Assembly: GCF_029625295.1 (NCBI RefSeq)
Contig: NZ_CP121112.1
Location: 3,720,001 to 3,784,000 of the forward strand
Source: Flavobacterium gyeonganense
Lineage (GTDB): Bacteria; Bacteroidota; Bacteroidia; Flavobacteriales; Flavobacteriaceae
Direction of reading: 5' to 3'
Length of the DNA: 64,000 bases
Shown: piece by piece, positions 8,675 to 18,277 of the stretch
How positions within the stretch are numbered: position 1 is the stretch's first letter
Layout of the letters: every line of letters begins with the position of its first letter
Notes under the pieces: model-generated
What the model saw: only the letters and a program-made list of their open reading frames with translations
Database searches by the model: none
What the model was told of the DNA's origin: nothing
Made by a program: the position numbers and the translations under genes

Positions 8675-8980
8675 CTATTCGATTTGATGTTGTTCAAAAA
8701 ACCGGAGTCTGTTTTGAGCAGCATTCAGGCTTTGCTGCAAAACCTCAATCTTGTTTAATAAATTAGCTATAGCATCAATTCCTTCAAGATTTATTTTAAG
8801 ATCGTAATGCAGCCGTATCATTTTCTCTACCGTAGGTAACTGTTCAGGGTGCAGATATTCATCTTTATCCAAAACAATAATTTCAACAAGACCATAATTG
8901 TTCAGCTCTGTTATAAAAGTATTTTCAATTTCGTGATACAGACAAAATTGTTTAATCTGAATTAAATTTTTGTTACTCAT
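8675..8980 (-). CDS. cbpM: CbpM-like chaperone modulator
   Basis: A 101-residue protein directly downstream of, and overlapping by 8 bases, the CbpA-type DnaJ gene. It has an N-terminal IKQFCLYHEIENTFI segment, a LPTVEKMIRLHYDLKINLEGI MerR-like helix region and a C-terminal coiled coil rich in Leu/Gln. CbpM binds the J domain of CbpA and inhibits its co-chaperone and DNA-binding activity; family members are about 100 residues. The overlap with cbpA suggests coupled expression and is the main support for the name beyond the fold pattern. Confidence 0.78.
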   Translation of the reverse strand: MSNKNLIQIKQFCLYHEIENTFITELNNYGLVEIIVLDKDEYLHPEQLPTVEKMIRLHYDLKINLEGIDAIANLLNKIEVLQQSLNAAQNRLRFFEQHQIE

Positions 8981-9889
8981 GATTTCTTATTTTAGATAAT
9001 TCCTGAAATAAATCTTTTTCCCTTTCGGATAATTGGGTTGGTATTTTTAATTTATAGGTAATAAATAAATCACCAAACTGATTTTCCTTTTTATATACCG
9101 GAAATCCTTTTCCTTTTAGCTTCACTTTTGTTCCGGTTTGTGTTTCTGCCGGGACTTTTATTTTTACTTTTCCATCAAAAGTTTTGACATTAATCTCACC
9201 TCCTAAAATGGCAGTATATAAATCAAGATCTACATCAACGTACAAATTATTGCCTTCGCGTTTAAAATCAGAATTATTCTCAATCAGAAACGTAATATAT
9301 AGATCGCCATTTGGGCCTCCGTTTGCACCTGATCCCCCATGTCCGGGTATTTTTATCACCTGACCATTTTCAACTCCGGCCGGAATTGTGATCCTGATGT
9401 TTTTTCCGTTAACGGTCAGGCTTTGTTTGTGAGTGGTGTAAACAGAAGCTAAATCCAATTGTAATTCAGCATTAAAATCCTGACCGCGGTATTTTGACTG
9501 ACCTCTGCTGCTTCGTCCAGAGCCGTACATCGAATTAAAAAATCTGAAAAATCATTTTCAGAGAAATTACTCCCGCCAAAACCTGAAAAGTCCTGACTGG
9601 CTTGCTGGCGTCCGGAATATTGCTGCTGATTCGGATTATAACCGGCTTTTTCAAGTTCATCTGCATGCTGCCAGTCTTTTCCGTACTTATCATATTTTTT
9701 ACGATTTTCAGGATTGCCTAAAACTTCATTAGCTTCATTTATTTCTTTGAATTTTTTCTCAGCTTCTTTATCATTCGGATTCAAATCAGGATGATGTTTC
9801 CTAGCAAGCTTTCGATAAGCCTTTTTGATATCAGCCTCAGTGGCTGATTTTGTTATTCCTAATGTTTTATAATAATCGATATAATCCAT
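8973..9889 (-). pseudogene. cbpA: CbpA-type DnaJ co-chaperone, frameshifted as sequenced
   Basis: A J-domain co-chaperone for DnaK without the zinc-finger domain. The J domain (residues 1-70) has the HPD motif in ARKHHPDLNP. A Gly/Phe/Gln-rich linker follows, then two C-terminal peptide-binding beta domains (LTVNGKNIRITIPAG, GHGGSGANGGPNGDLYI, KGKGFPVYK). The first frame (9889) runs off into nonsense after NDFSDF; the rest is in another frame starting near 9530. Adding one T to a six-T run (plus-strand A run 9537-9542) restores SDFFNSMYGSG and one 305-residue protein, the usual CbpA length. This is probably an undercall. It is paired with cbpM. Confidence 0.82.
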
Positions 9890-10139
9890 TTTTCTGCATT
9901 TTTGAGATGTATAAATTTAGATAATTAAGTTAAGAATAAGTTGTTAATTATCAAAAAGATGATGGCTCTTTTAAAGCAGTAAAATAATTACGTTTCCCAA
10001 ATCAGTTTTGAAATTTGACTTTTTTGAGTAAAATATTTTTTATCAAATAACACTAAAATGGCAGGTTTTTTGATTCCAAAAATTAGCTTAACAGAGTGTT
10101 ATAAAAGTCATAAAGTTCTGCCTGCAAATTAAATTATGC

Positions 10140-10147
10140 TATTTTTG
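10140..10147 (+). promoter_or_regulatory. Predicted -7 promoter box
   Basis: TATTTTTG is an exact TAnnTTTG match 60 bases ahead of the ATG at 10208. No TTG sits at the ideal -33 distance. A frame start at 10136 would place this box inside the gene, so it favours the start at 10208. The rest of 9890-10139 is AT-rich and shows no gene. Confidence 0.45.
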
Positions 10148-10207
10148 CGATATAAGATTTTTGATTTTATAAAAATTTTTAAAGCCGATTCGATAACCAC
10201 TTTTTCA

Positions 10208-10939
10208 ATGAAGCATATTTTATTTTTCATATTGTTTTTTACAGCCCTGACAGTTTCTGCACAGGGAGAATTTAATTCGGGTTATAAATCTATCCCTGCT
10301 CCAAAGTTTGATGCTAAACCTAAAAAACTTTCTGCTCCTGAAGTTAAGAATCCAGAGTCACAAAATACCGATATCCCAAGTATTAAAACACCAAACGTTT
10401 TTGATAATACGAGTATAACCCCAAAATCTAAGTTTCAGATTGGGGAAGAAAAAAGCAAGTTTTCGATGTCAACAGAAAATAAATTTGCTAACCCGGGAGA
10501 TCGCTATGTTGGAAAAATGGAGAAGGATTTGGATAGGGCTTTGAAAGATGCTGGACTAAAAGAAGATGGACAACCATTGGTTATGACTGATGTTAGCTAT
10601 GGTGATATTAGAACAGATTCTCCTTACTTTATTATTAGATGTCGTGATTATGGAGTAATTGACGGCGATTTAATAAAGGCTGTTTTAAATCAGGATGTTA
10701 TTAGAGAGAGAATGATGTTGCAATACGAGTTTCAGGAATTTAAAATTTCACTTCAGGAAGGTATTAATACATTTGAAATGATCGCACTGAATAAGGGGCA
10801 ATATGGAGGGAATACCGGTCAATTCGAAATATATGATGCTGAGGGGAAATTTATACTAAGGGATTATTGGCAGAATTTCAATACAGGTGTTCAGGCAAAA
10901 TTTATTATCATAAAAGAAGATAAAAAATTAAAAAAGTGA
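10208..10939 (+). CDS. Secreted protein of unknown function
   Basis: I do not recognise a family. From the ATG at 10208 the protein has 243 residues. A signal peptide ends VSAQG. A Pro/Lys/Ser-rich, probably unstructured stretch (about 25-95) precedes a folded C-terminal part (about 110-240) of mixed helices and strands with YFIIRCRDYGVIDGDLIKAV and LQEGINTFEMIALNKG. The second half reads like a small beta-sandwich that could bind other envelope proteins; this is inference only. Upstream in-frame codons from 10136 would put 24 residues ahead of the signal peptide and are rejected. It ends at a shared bidirectional terminator. Confidence 0.7.
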   Translation: MKHILFFILFFTALTVSAQGEFNSGYKSIPAPKFDAKPKKLSAPEVKNPESQNTDIPSIKTPNVFDNTSITPKSKFQIGEEKSKFSMSTENKFANPGDRYVGKMEKDLDRALKDAGLKEDGQPLVMTDVSYGDIRTDSPYFIIRCRDYGVIDGDLIKAVLNQDVIRERMMLQYEFQEFKISLQEGINTFEMIALNKGQYGGNTGQFEIYDAEGKFILRDYWQNFNTGVQAKFIIIKEDKKLKK

Positions 10940-11014
10940 TCTGTACTTTCTGATATGGGATTAATTTTCTTATTTATTTTCGTAATTGATTTTGAGTTTT
11001 TAAATCAAATCTTT

Positions 11015-11068
11015 AGTTCTCAAGTTCTAAAATACCAGCAAAATTTAGTATTTTAGAACTTGAGAACT
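11015..11068. terminator. Bidirectional intrinsic terminator
   Basis: A perfect 21-base inverted repeat, 11015-11035 with 11048-11068, and a 12-base loop, followed by T-rich sequence on the plus side. It lies between the convergent secreted-protein gene (+) and lipoprotein gene (-). Confidence 0.8.
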
Positions 11069-11075
11069 TTTTAGA

Positions 11076-11603
11076 TTAAAAAGGATCAGCAGTAACCCTA
11101 AATTTCATATCGGCTTTAACTGTTACATCCTTGGTTAAGGTTTCTTTTAATGTAACTTTTGTTCTGATTTTGTAACTATTTGCTTTAATGTATTGATCCA
11201 ATCTTTTATCAGTACAAATCAAGTCAATTCCATTTGTTGACACATTAATGTTATCCTGATAGGCTAGTTCTATTTCGTTAGAATCAGTTGTAGAGATATA
11301 TAAATGTATTGATTTTAAAAATGTGAATGTTTTATCTGTTGGATCAGAAATTGATAATTTCAAAGATCTAAGTTTTACATCTTTTACTAAGTTTGCTTTA
11401 GTTTTGTTATTTTCAAATTCGGAAGAAGAATTTGTAGTTACTTCAGGCGTAATAATTTCGGATGGCAAATTGATTGGCGAGGTGCTTTTAATTTTGATAG
11501 AAGCTTCATTTGAAATATTAAATGTAAGCAAATCATCAATAGCATCACAAGAAGTAAAAAAAACAGACATGCAAGCCGTCAGGGCAATAAGTTTTGATTT
11601 CAT
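11076..11603 (-). CDS. Predicted lipoprotein of unknown function
   Basis: A 175-residue exported protein with a lipoprotein signal (hydrophobic residues 5-17, lipobox FTSC, Cys19, then DAID). The mature region is beta-rich with a repeating alternation of Ile/Leu/Lys/Thr (ASIKIKSTSPINLP, KLRSLKLSISDP, YKIRTKVTLKET, DVTVKADMKFRVTADPF). This looks like an immunoglobulin-like or lipid-binding beta sandwich, and no catalytic motif is visible. Asp residues right after the lipobox cysteine are compatible with surface export in Bacteroidetes. It is transcribed alone and convergent with the upstream secreted-protein gene. Confidence 0.72.
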   Translation of the reverse strand: MKSKLIALTACMSVFFTSCDAIDDLLTFNISNEASIKIKSTSPINLPSEIITPEVTTNSSSEFENNKTKANLVKDVKLRSLKLSISDPTDKTFTFLKSIHLYISTTDSNEIELAYQDNINVSTNGIDLICTDKRLDQYIKANSYKIRTKVTLKETLTKDVTVKADMKFRVTADPF

Positions 11604-11785
11604 AGTTAATTTTTAATTGTTTTTTGTAGATACGGAATTGCCGGAAGTTTGGATTTACTTTTTTAAGAGGCTACGTTTTTTATTCATTTTAAAGATAATG
11701 ACTCAGAATCTTAATTATTTAGTGACATAGTATCTAGGAAAGAAAAAAAATCAAAAATCAATTTTTCAATTTCGAATTTAAAAAG

Positions 11786-11793
11786 TATTTTTG
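11786..11793 (+). promoter_or_regulatory. Predicted guaA -7 box, very close to the start codon
   Basis: TATTTTTG matches TAnnTTTG, and its centre is only about 7 bases ahead of the ATG at 11797. If used, transcription would start at or near the A of the start codon, giving a leaderless or almost leaderless mRNA. No TTG is present at -33, which lowers confidence. Confidence 0.4.
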
Positions 11794-11796
11794 CGC

Positions 11797-13326
11797 ATGC
11801 AACACAACGTACTTATTTTAGATTTCGGATCGCAATACACTCAGCTTATTGCGCGTAGAGTTCGCGAATTAAATATATTCTGCGAAATTTTTCCTTACAA
11901 CCACTTTCCTAGTGATTTATCAAGTTATAAAGCCGTAATTTTAGGAGGAAGCCCTTTCTCTGTTAGAGGAGAAGATGCACCACATCCTGATTTATCGCAA
12001 ATTAGAGGTAAAATGCCTTTGCTTGCCGTTTGTTACGGAGCTCAATATTTAGCTCATTTCAGCGGTGGAGAAGTGGCAGTTTCAAATACCAGAGAATACG
12101 GAAGAGCTAACTTGTCTTACATTAAAGAAAATGAAACTTTCTTCGAAGGAGTTTCAGAAAACAGCCAGGTTTGGATGAGCCATAGCGATAGTATCAAAGC
12201 GCTTCCAACAAATGCTGTAAAATTAGCAAGCACGCATGATGTAGAATACGCAGCTTACAAAATTCAAGGCGAAACTACTTATGCAATTCAATACCATCCT
12301 GAAGTTTTTCATTCTACAGATGGGTCAAAAATGCTGGAAAACTTCTTAGTTAAAATTGCTGAAGTTCCTCAAAACTTTACTCCAAACGCTTTCGTTGACG
12401 AAATGGTAGCAGAATTGAAAGAAAAACTAGGGAATGATAAAGTAGTTTTAGGTTTATCTGGAGGAGTAGATTCTACTGTAGCAGCAGTTTTATTAAACAA
12501 AGCAATTGGACAAAATTTATACTGCATTTTTGTTAACAACGGACTTTTACGTAAAAACGAATTCCAAAGTGTATTAGATCAATACAAAGGAATGGGATTA
12601 AACGTGAAAGGTGTAGATGCAGGAGATCGTTTTCTGGGTGAACTAGCCGGAATCAGCGATCCTGAAACCAAACGTAAAACTATTGGACGTGTATTTATTG
12701 AAGTTTTTGATGATGAATCACACTTGTTAGAAGACGTAAAATGGTTAGCGCAGGGAACAATTTATCCTGACGTAATCGAATCTGTTTCTGTAAAAGGACC
12801 ATCTGCAACAATTAAATCGCACCACAATGTGGGCGGATTGCCGGATTATATGAAATTAAAAATTGTAGAACCGCTTAGAATGTTGTTTAAAGACGAAGTT
12901 CGCAGAGTAGGAGCTACATTAGGAATAGATCCTGAATTATTAGGAAGACATCCTTTCCCTGGACCTGGATTATCGATTAGAATCTTAGGAGATATTACAC
13001 CTGAGAAAGTTAGAATCTTGCAAGACGTAGATTCTGTTTTCATCGAAGGATTAAAATCCTGGGGATTATACGACAAAGTCTGGCAGGCTGGAGCAATTTT
13101 GCTTCCGGTAAACAGTGTTGGGGTTATGGGCGATGAGCGTACTTACGAAAAAGTAGTAGCGCTTAGAGCTGTTGAATCAACAGATGGTATGACAGCTGAC
13201 TGGGTTCATTTACCTTACGATTTCCTGATGAAAGTGTCAAACGACATTATCAACAAGGTAAAAGGCGTGAATCGTGTGGTTTATGATATAAGTTCAAAAC
13301 CACCTGCAACAATTGAGTGGGAATAG
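11797..13326 (+). CDS. guaA: GMP synthase (glutamine-hydrolysing)
   Basis: Converts XMP to GMP with ATP and glutamine, the last step of guanine nucleotide synthesis, in the cytoplasm. Its 509 residues are complete. The class I glutamine amidotransferase domain (1-190) has nucleophile AVCYGAQY and YHPEVFH. The ATP-pyrophosphatase domain (about 200-390) carries the PP-loop GLSGGVDSTVAA. The dimerisation domain ends KPPATIEWE. A TTG codon at 11791 is in frame, but the ATG at 11797 gives the normal MQHNVLILDFG beginning. It is closed by a hairpin at 13341-13368. Very secure. Confidence 0.98.
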   Translation: MQHNVLILDFGSQYTQLIARRVRELNIFCEIFPYNHFPSDLSSYKAVILGGSPFSVRGEDAPHPDLSQIRGKMPLLAVCYGAQYLAHFSGGEVAVSNTREYGRANLSYIKENETFFEGVSENSQVWMSHSDSIKALPTNAVKLASTHDVEYAAYKIQGETTYAIQYHPEVFHSTDGSKMLENFLVKIAEVPQNFTPNAFVDEMVAELKEKLGNDKVVLGLSGGVDSTVAAVLLNKAIGQNLYCIFVNNGLLRKNEFQSVLDQYKGMGLNVKGVDAGDRFLGELAGISDPETKRKTIGRVFIEVFDDESHLLEDVKWLAQGTIYPDVIESVSVKGPSATIKSHHNVGGLPDYMKLKIVEPLRMLFKDEVRRVGATLGIDPELLGRHPFPGPGLSIRILGDITPEKVRILQDVDSVFIEGLKSWGLYDKVWQAGAILLPVNSVGVMGDERTYEKVVALRAVESTDGMTADWVHLPYDFLMKVSNDIINKVKGVNRVVYDISSKPPATIEWE

Positions 13327-13328
13327 TA

Positions 13329-13357
13329 TTGTTTTTAAAATTAAGGTCTTACATTTG
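13329..13357 (+). promoter_or_regulatory. Predicted promoter of the LysM gene, overlapping the guaA terminator
   Basis: TTG at 13329-13331, an 18-base spacer and TACATTTG at 13350-13357 form a complete flavobacterial promoter match 31 bases ahead of the ATG at 13389. The -7 box lies inside the guaA terminator stem, so termination and initiation signals share bases. Confidence 0.5.
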
Positions 13358-13374
13358 TAAGGCCTTAATTTTTT
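13341..13374 (+). terminator. guaA intrinsic terminator
   Basis: Arms 13341-13353 and 13356-13368 (13 pairs including one G-T wobble, two-base apex) are followed by six T. It stands 14 bases after the guaA stop. Confidence 0.75.
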
Positions 13375-13388
13375 ATAACCTACTATTT

Positions 13389-15293
13389 ATGAGAGAACTT
13401 TTAACGATTTCTCTTGTGTTTATTTTGTCTTTTAACAAAATAGCTGCGCAAGATTCAATTATTGAGCACAAGATTCAAAAAGGGGAAACTGCTTATTTCA
13501 TTGCCCAAAAGTATAAGGTTTCTGTAGATGAGATTTACAAACTCAATCCCGAATCAGAAAACGGAATCAAGGACAACCAAATTATCAAGATTCCCGTTCA
13601 TTCTACACAAAAAATTAATCAGGACCAGCAAACTATTCATATTGTTGCTGAAAAAGAAACATTGTACGGTTTATCTAAAAAATATAATGTTTCTGTAGAA
13701 GCCCTTCAAAATGCTAATCCAATTCTTCCCAGCGGACTTCAGATAGGTCAGGAATTAATAATTCCTAAAAATGCTTCTAACGCTTCAAAAACTGAAATTA
13801 CCACATCTTCTAAAGTTAAACATCAGGTTGTTGCTAAAGAATCATTGTTTAGTATTGCCAGACAATACAATGTTTCGGTTCAGGATCTTGAAAACTTAAA
13901 TAAAGATTTACTCCTAAACGGATTACAAGTTGGTCAGACGATTGCGATTCCGAACAAAAGAAAAACGCTCGACGGAAGGGTTCGTGTCATTAATCAGGAA
14001 ACTGTTTTTCATGTGGTTGAGCCTAAAGAAACTAAATTTTCGATTGCCAAAAGGTACGGTATTTCGATTGATCAACTGGAAACTCAAAATCCTGAAATCG
14101 TAAACGGACTGGTTGTCGGGAATAAATTAGCCATCAATACTACAGCAATTAAACCAGCTAACGAAAGTGAAGAACTGATGCTGGCTCTTGCCGAAAAGCA
14201 AGTTGTTGTTGAAAAAACAAAAGCAAAAACGGTTGAAATTGATGATTTAAAAGACAGATTGATTGTTCAGAAAGAAATGAATCAAAAAATCATAAAAATA
14301 AATGATCTGAAAATGAACCTGAATGATCTGAATGGTTCTAAAGAAAATTCGGTTGAGAAACTACGATTGGTTTTAGAGGCCAATAAGAATGTGCAGGATA
14401 TTTTGATGGTAAAATTAGATTCATTGGTCAATACGATGAATAATGATTTAGTTGAATTAAAAAGAATGGATATTCTGAATGTTGATGAATCAAAACGATT
14501 AGAAAAACAATCCTATGAGAGTATTGGTAAGACGACTGAACTATCTTCGGGACTTAAAAAGGAATTGGCTGAAAACCGAAAAGCATACGCTGATTTAATG
14601 AATAAAGTTGAAAAGATAGCTGTTGAGGAAAATCAGGAATATAAGAAAAAAATCCGCGAAAGCGAAAAAAAGAACAATGCTACCTCAATACAGCAGCGAC
14701 TTTCATTAGAAGAAATTAAGCGATATAAAATTGATCAGGAACAAGGAGATGCAAAAAATCAGCTTTTAATTGCAAAAATTGACTCGCTGGATATTCAGAA
14801 AAAAATCGAGATAAAACGTCATATCAGCAAAGCTTCTTATTATAGTATGGAAGCCAGGAAATTTGATGATAAACTGGCTTTGGTAAAACTAAAGAAATAT
14901 CAGGATGAAGCTGTTAAAAAATCAAATGGTGCAGAAACTTCAAAAATTGTTTCATTGGAGGAAATGAAAAAGGAACTCAAAGAAAATCCGTTTAAAAACG
15001 AGAAAAACATAAAAATCGAAGTTTTTGATAATCTTAAAGAAGTTTCAAACGGATATTATTTGGTTTTAGGTACATTTACAGATGCTGCCCCGCGGGATCA
15101 ATTCATCATCAAACTCATTGATTCAGGCGATTTTAATGCGAGTTTCTTTTTTAATATTAATAGTCTTTCTTATTATGTTTATTCCGATAAATACAATAAT
15201 ATGGAAGAAGTGCTGTACCAATGCAAGAAAAGGGAAGAAGATGAGTTATATAAAAATATCATTATTGCTAAGGCAGAAATTGATCTCAGGTAA
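13389..15293 (+). CDS. Secreted multi-LysM protein with long coiled-coil region
   Basis: A peptidoglycan-binding envelope protein of 634 residues from the ATG at 13389, which begins a clean signal peptide (ends KIAAQD). An upstream in-frame start at 13317 would overlap guaA and is rejected. Four LysM repeats lie at about 27-70, 82-128, 142-190 and 210-255. Each follows the pattern 'HxVxxxETxxxIAxxYxVSxxxLxxxNP'. A long charged coiled coil (about 270-540) comes next. The C-terminal 80 residues (NGYYLVLGTFTDAAPRDQF) look like a SPOR-type or similar small peptidoglycan-binding fold. No catalytic domain is visible, so a scaffold or tether in the periplasm is likely. A related LysM protein follows. 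Confidence 0.8.
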   Translation: MRELLTISLVFILSFNKIAAQDSIIEHKIQKGETAYFIAQKYKVSVDEIYKLNPESENGIKDNQIIKIPVHSTQKINQDQQTIHIVAEKETLYGLSKKYNVSVEALQNANPILPSGLQIGQELIIPKNASNASKTEITTSSKVKHQVVAKESLFSIARQYNVSVQDLENLNKDLLLNGLQVGQTIAIPNKRKTLDGRVRVINQETVFHVVEPKETKFSIAKRYGISIDQLETQNPEIVNGLVVGNKLAINTTAIKPANESEELMLALAEKQVVVEKTKAKTVEIDDLKDRLIVQKEMNQKIIKINDLKMNLNDLNGSKENSVEKLRLVLEANKNVQDILMVKLDSLVNTMNNDLVELKRMDILNVDESKRLEKQSYESIGKTTELSSGLKKELAENRKAYADLMNKVEKIAVEENQEYKKKIRESEKKNNATSIQQRLSLEEIKRYKIDQEQGDAKNQLLIAKIDSLDIQKKIEIKRHISKASYYSMEARKFDDKLALVKLKKYQDEAVKKSNGAETSKIVSLEEMKKELKENPFKNEKNIKIEVFDNLKEVSNGYYLVLGTFTDAAPRDQFIIKLIDSGDFNASFFFNINSLSYYVYSDKYNNMEEVLYQCKKREEDELYKNIIIAKAEIDLR

Positions 15294-15388
15294 TAATTAG
15301 TAAAGAATTAACTTTCGGTCTGATTTTTGTTTTAATCAGAAATTAGTATCTTGTTCACATTAAAGAATAATTGTTTTTAACATCTATT

Positions 15389-17460
15389 ATGAAATATTTT
15401 TTCACCGTATTTTCTATTGTTTTTTTTATGACGTGTTCGGCTTTTTCTCAGGGAAAGGTCATTAAATACACTGTTTCAGCAGGGGAAACAATCAATCAGA
15501 TTGCTCAAAAATTTAAGGTCACACCTTATGATATTTATGAATTAAATCCTGACGCAAGAACTTCTTTAAAACCAAACACAGTTTTATTGATTCCGAATAA
15601 CAGCGGAAAAACGGCATCGGTTAAAAAAGATGAAAATTTAACCAAAAAGACAGGAAACACGAAAGAAGTTATTCATGAAGTACTGCCAAAAGAAACTTTT
15701 TCAGTATCAGAAAAAAATATGACATTTCTGAAGAAGATTTGAAAGCTGCTAATCCGTTTTTGGAAAAAACAGGTGTTCAGATTGGTCAGAAACTGGTAAT
15801 TCCGGCAAAAGGTTTTGCTTCAAAAAGTGGTTCATCATTGGATAAAAAAGCAAAAGATAAAGGAACTGAAAAATATGTTTATCATGATGTTGTAGCAAAA
15901 GAAACTAAATTTTCTATTGCAAAACAATACGGAATTACAATTGAAGATTTAGAAAAACGTAATCCTGATATTGTTTCGAATTTACCTGTTGGATATCGTT
16001 TGACTATAAAAGGAACGGCTCCAAAATCAGAAAATACAACTTCAGTTGCAAATGCAGCAAAACCTGCTGAAGGTAAAAAGTCTGCTGAAACTTCAAAAAA
16101 AGTAACTACTTATATGGAGTATCAGGTAAAACCAAAAGAAACTTTCTACAGTTTAGGAAGAACATTTCATCTTACTCAGGAGGAGTTGACAGAATTAAAT
16201 CCATCACTTTCAGAAGGAGTAAAGGAAGGTATGGTGCTTAAAGTTCCATCAGGTTATTTAGCTCCCGTACCAATTATTGTAAAAGAAGAAGCAAAACAAA
16301 CTGAAAAGCCGACAGAAAATAAAGGTGGAATTCAAATTCTTGAAAAAGTAAAATCTGCTGATCCGGAAGTGGTTGAATTGAGTAAAAAGAGAGGTCAGAA
16401 CGAACGTAAAAAGCTAGTTTTGCTATTGCCTTTTAATATAGCCAAAATTCAAAATGATACAGTAGGATTTGCTAATCGTGTAAAAACGGATAAGTTTTTA
16501 AACATGACCCTGGATTTTTATTCAGGAGCAATGATGGCAATTGATTCGGCAAAAACTTTAAAACTGCCAATTGATATTTCAATTTATGATTCGCAGGAGA
16601 CAAAAAGCACTTCAAATATTCCGAGTCTTATTACGCAAAATAAATTGCAGGATGCCGATGCAATTATTGGTCCATTTTATCAAACCAATGCAGAAACAAC
16701 GGCTAATACATTACGTTTACATAATGTTCCTGTGATTTCTCCGTTGTCGAAAGATTCTGCCAATCCGATTGATAACTTGTATCAGTCAATACCAACAAAC
16801 GATGTAGTCAGAAATACAGTTTTTGATTATATGCGTTCTAAAAATGGTAATATTGTAGCGGTAGTTGATAAGAAAAAAGAATCAGTTATTAACTATATCA
16901 AACAAAACCAAAAAGGTGTTGCCTTTGCCTCTTTAACTGAAACAGGTGGTTTGGACGTTGCCAGTCTGAAAAGTTTATTAATGCCAAACAAAATGAATTA
17001 TGTGGTAATGGAGACTGCTAATACAGCCATGGTAAAATACACGATTAAAGCTCTGATTGAAGCACAAAAAACATGTCAGATACAATTGGTAATTTTAGAG
17101 CCAAACAGTACGCTGGATACGGATGAAATCTATTTTGAAAATCTGGTAAAATTAAAATTGATGTATCCGTCAGTTTCCCGTGAAAGCGACGAATCACGGG
17201 TTTTAATTTTTGAAAAAGAATACAGGCTGAAAAATAAAGTAAATCCAAATACGTATGCAACACGTGGATTTGATGTAACTTTTGATACCATGATGCGTCT
17301 GGTTCAGGGGAAAACATACCAGGAAACAGCCGATTTAATGACAACTGAGCAGGTTGATAATAAATTTCAATATTATAAAAAAGAAGATGGCGGACACGCA
17401 AACAAAGGTGTTTACATTTTATATTACGATTCAGATTTAACTTTAAAAGTAGCAAATTAA
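15389..17460 (+). pseudogene. LysM repeats fused to periplasmic-binding-protein-like domain, frameshifted as sequenced
   Basis: From the ATG at 15389 (signal peptide ending SAFSQG; a TTG at 15371 is the alternative) the frame stops near 15742, and the rest follows in another frame to 17460. Adding one A to the seven-A run at 15711-15717 gives SVSEKKYDISEEDLKAANP and one 690-residue protein. It has four LysM repeats (about 25-65, 90-130, 165-210 and 245-290). A C-terminal type I periplasmic-binding-protein fold (about 345-685) follows, with KKLVLLLPFNIAK, YSGAMMAIDSA, ADAIIGPFYQTNAET and VPVISPLSK. Such domains bind amino acids or peptides. Here it seems tethered to the cell wall, without transporter genes nearby. 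It was probably a working gene before the undercall. Confidence 0.78.
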
Positions 17461-17861
17461 TGACATCCAAAGTAACCTATTTAGGCGATTTAAGAACGAA
17501 ATCAATACATGTGCAATCGGGAAGCGAAATCATCTCGGATGCACCATTAGATAATAACGGAAAAGGGGAAGCATTTTCTCCAACAGATACAGTGGCAAAT
17601 GCTTTGGCAAGCTGTATGTTTACCATTATGGGAATTAAAGCCCGTGATTTAAATGTAGATTTAGTTAATTCTACAGCTGAAGTTACTAAAATTATGAATG
17701 CTGAACCAAGAAGAATTGGTGCTATCGAAATTGTTTTTGAACTGATAAGTAATGCTGATGAAAAAAACAAAACAATTTTGGAACGTGCCGCAATGACATG
17801 CCCGGTGTTTTTGAGCCTTCACCCGGATATCGAAAAAAGAATTATTTTCAACTGGAAATAA
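17460..17861 (+). CDS. OsmC-family peroxiredoxin-like protein
   Basis: A 133-residue OsmC/Ohr superfamily protein, a cytoplasmic thiol peroxidase that reduces organic hydroperoxides. Both family cysteines are present: Cys52 in NALASCMFTIMG and Cys114 in AAMTCPVFLSLHP. The N-terminal strands (YLGDLRTKSIHV) and the SPTDTVANALASC helix are typical. The ATG shares a base with the previous gene's stop (TAATG at 17458-17462), so it is translationally coupled to the LysM/PBP gene, an unexpected partner for a peroxidase. It is followed by a strong hairpin. Confidence 0.9.
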   Translation: MTSKVTYLGDLRTKSIHVQSGSEIISDAPLDNNGKGEAFSPTDTVANALASCMFTIMGIKARDLNVDLVNSTAEVTKIMNAEPRRIGAIEIVFELISNADEKNKTILERAAMTCPVFLSLHPDIEKRIIFNWK

Positions 17862-17879
17862 AACATAATTACAGACTTT

Positions 17880-17928
17880 AAAGAAGCAAGAAAGAGGATG
17901 AATTTGTATCCTTTTTTCTTGCTTCTTT
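17880..17928 (+). terminator. Intrinsic terminator after osmC-like gene
   Basis: Long arms (17880-17899 and 17908-17928) pair almost perfectly apart from a one-base bulge/mismatch, with an 8-base loop and continuing T-rich sequence. It lies between the OsmC-like and DUF3820 genes. Confidence 0.75.
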
Positions 17929-17942
17929 TTTCTTTTTGAAAA

Positions 17943-18176
17943 ATGGAACAGGATAAAAAACAACTTATAAAATTAGCCCATACTAAAATGCCTTTCGGAA
18001 AATATGAAGGACGTTTTTTAATTGATTTACCCGAATATTATGTGGTATGGTATCATAACAAAGGTTTTCCAAAAGGAGAATTAGGTCAGCAGCTTCAGCT
18101 TATTTATGAATTGAAATTAAATGGGCTTGAAGAGTTAATCAGAAATATTAAAAAGCAATATCCTAAGCCTAATTAA
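17943..18176 (+). CDS. DUF3820 family small protein
   Basis: A 77-residue cytoplasmic protein. The core MPFGKYEGRFLIDLPEYYV followed by WYHNKGFPKGELG and a C-terminal helix is the DUF3820 pattern. Proteins of this family are one-domain, widespread in Bacteroidetes and gammaproteobacteria, and have no established biochemical role. No operon partner: a terminator precedes it and a full promoter for pyrG follows. Confidence 0.85.
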   Translation: MEQDKKQLIKLAHTKMPFGKYEGRFLIDLPEYYVVWYHNKGFPKGELGQQLQLIYELKLNGLEELIRNIKKQYPKPN

Positions 18177-18277
18177 TGAGAATATTCAAAAGAATGGCTA
18201 TTTAAAAGTTGAAATTGTCAATAACGGAAACATGTTATCATTCTATTTGAAAATTTGCAAATTATCTCATTCTCTAA

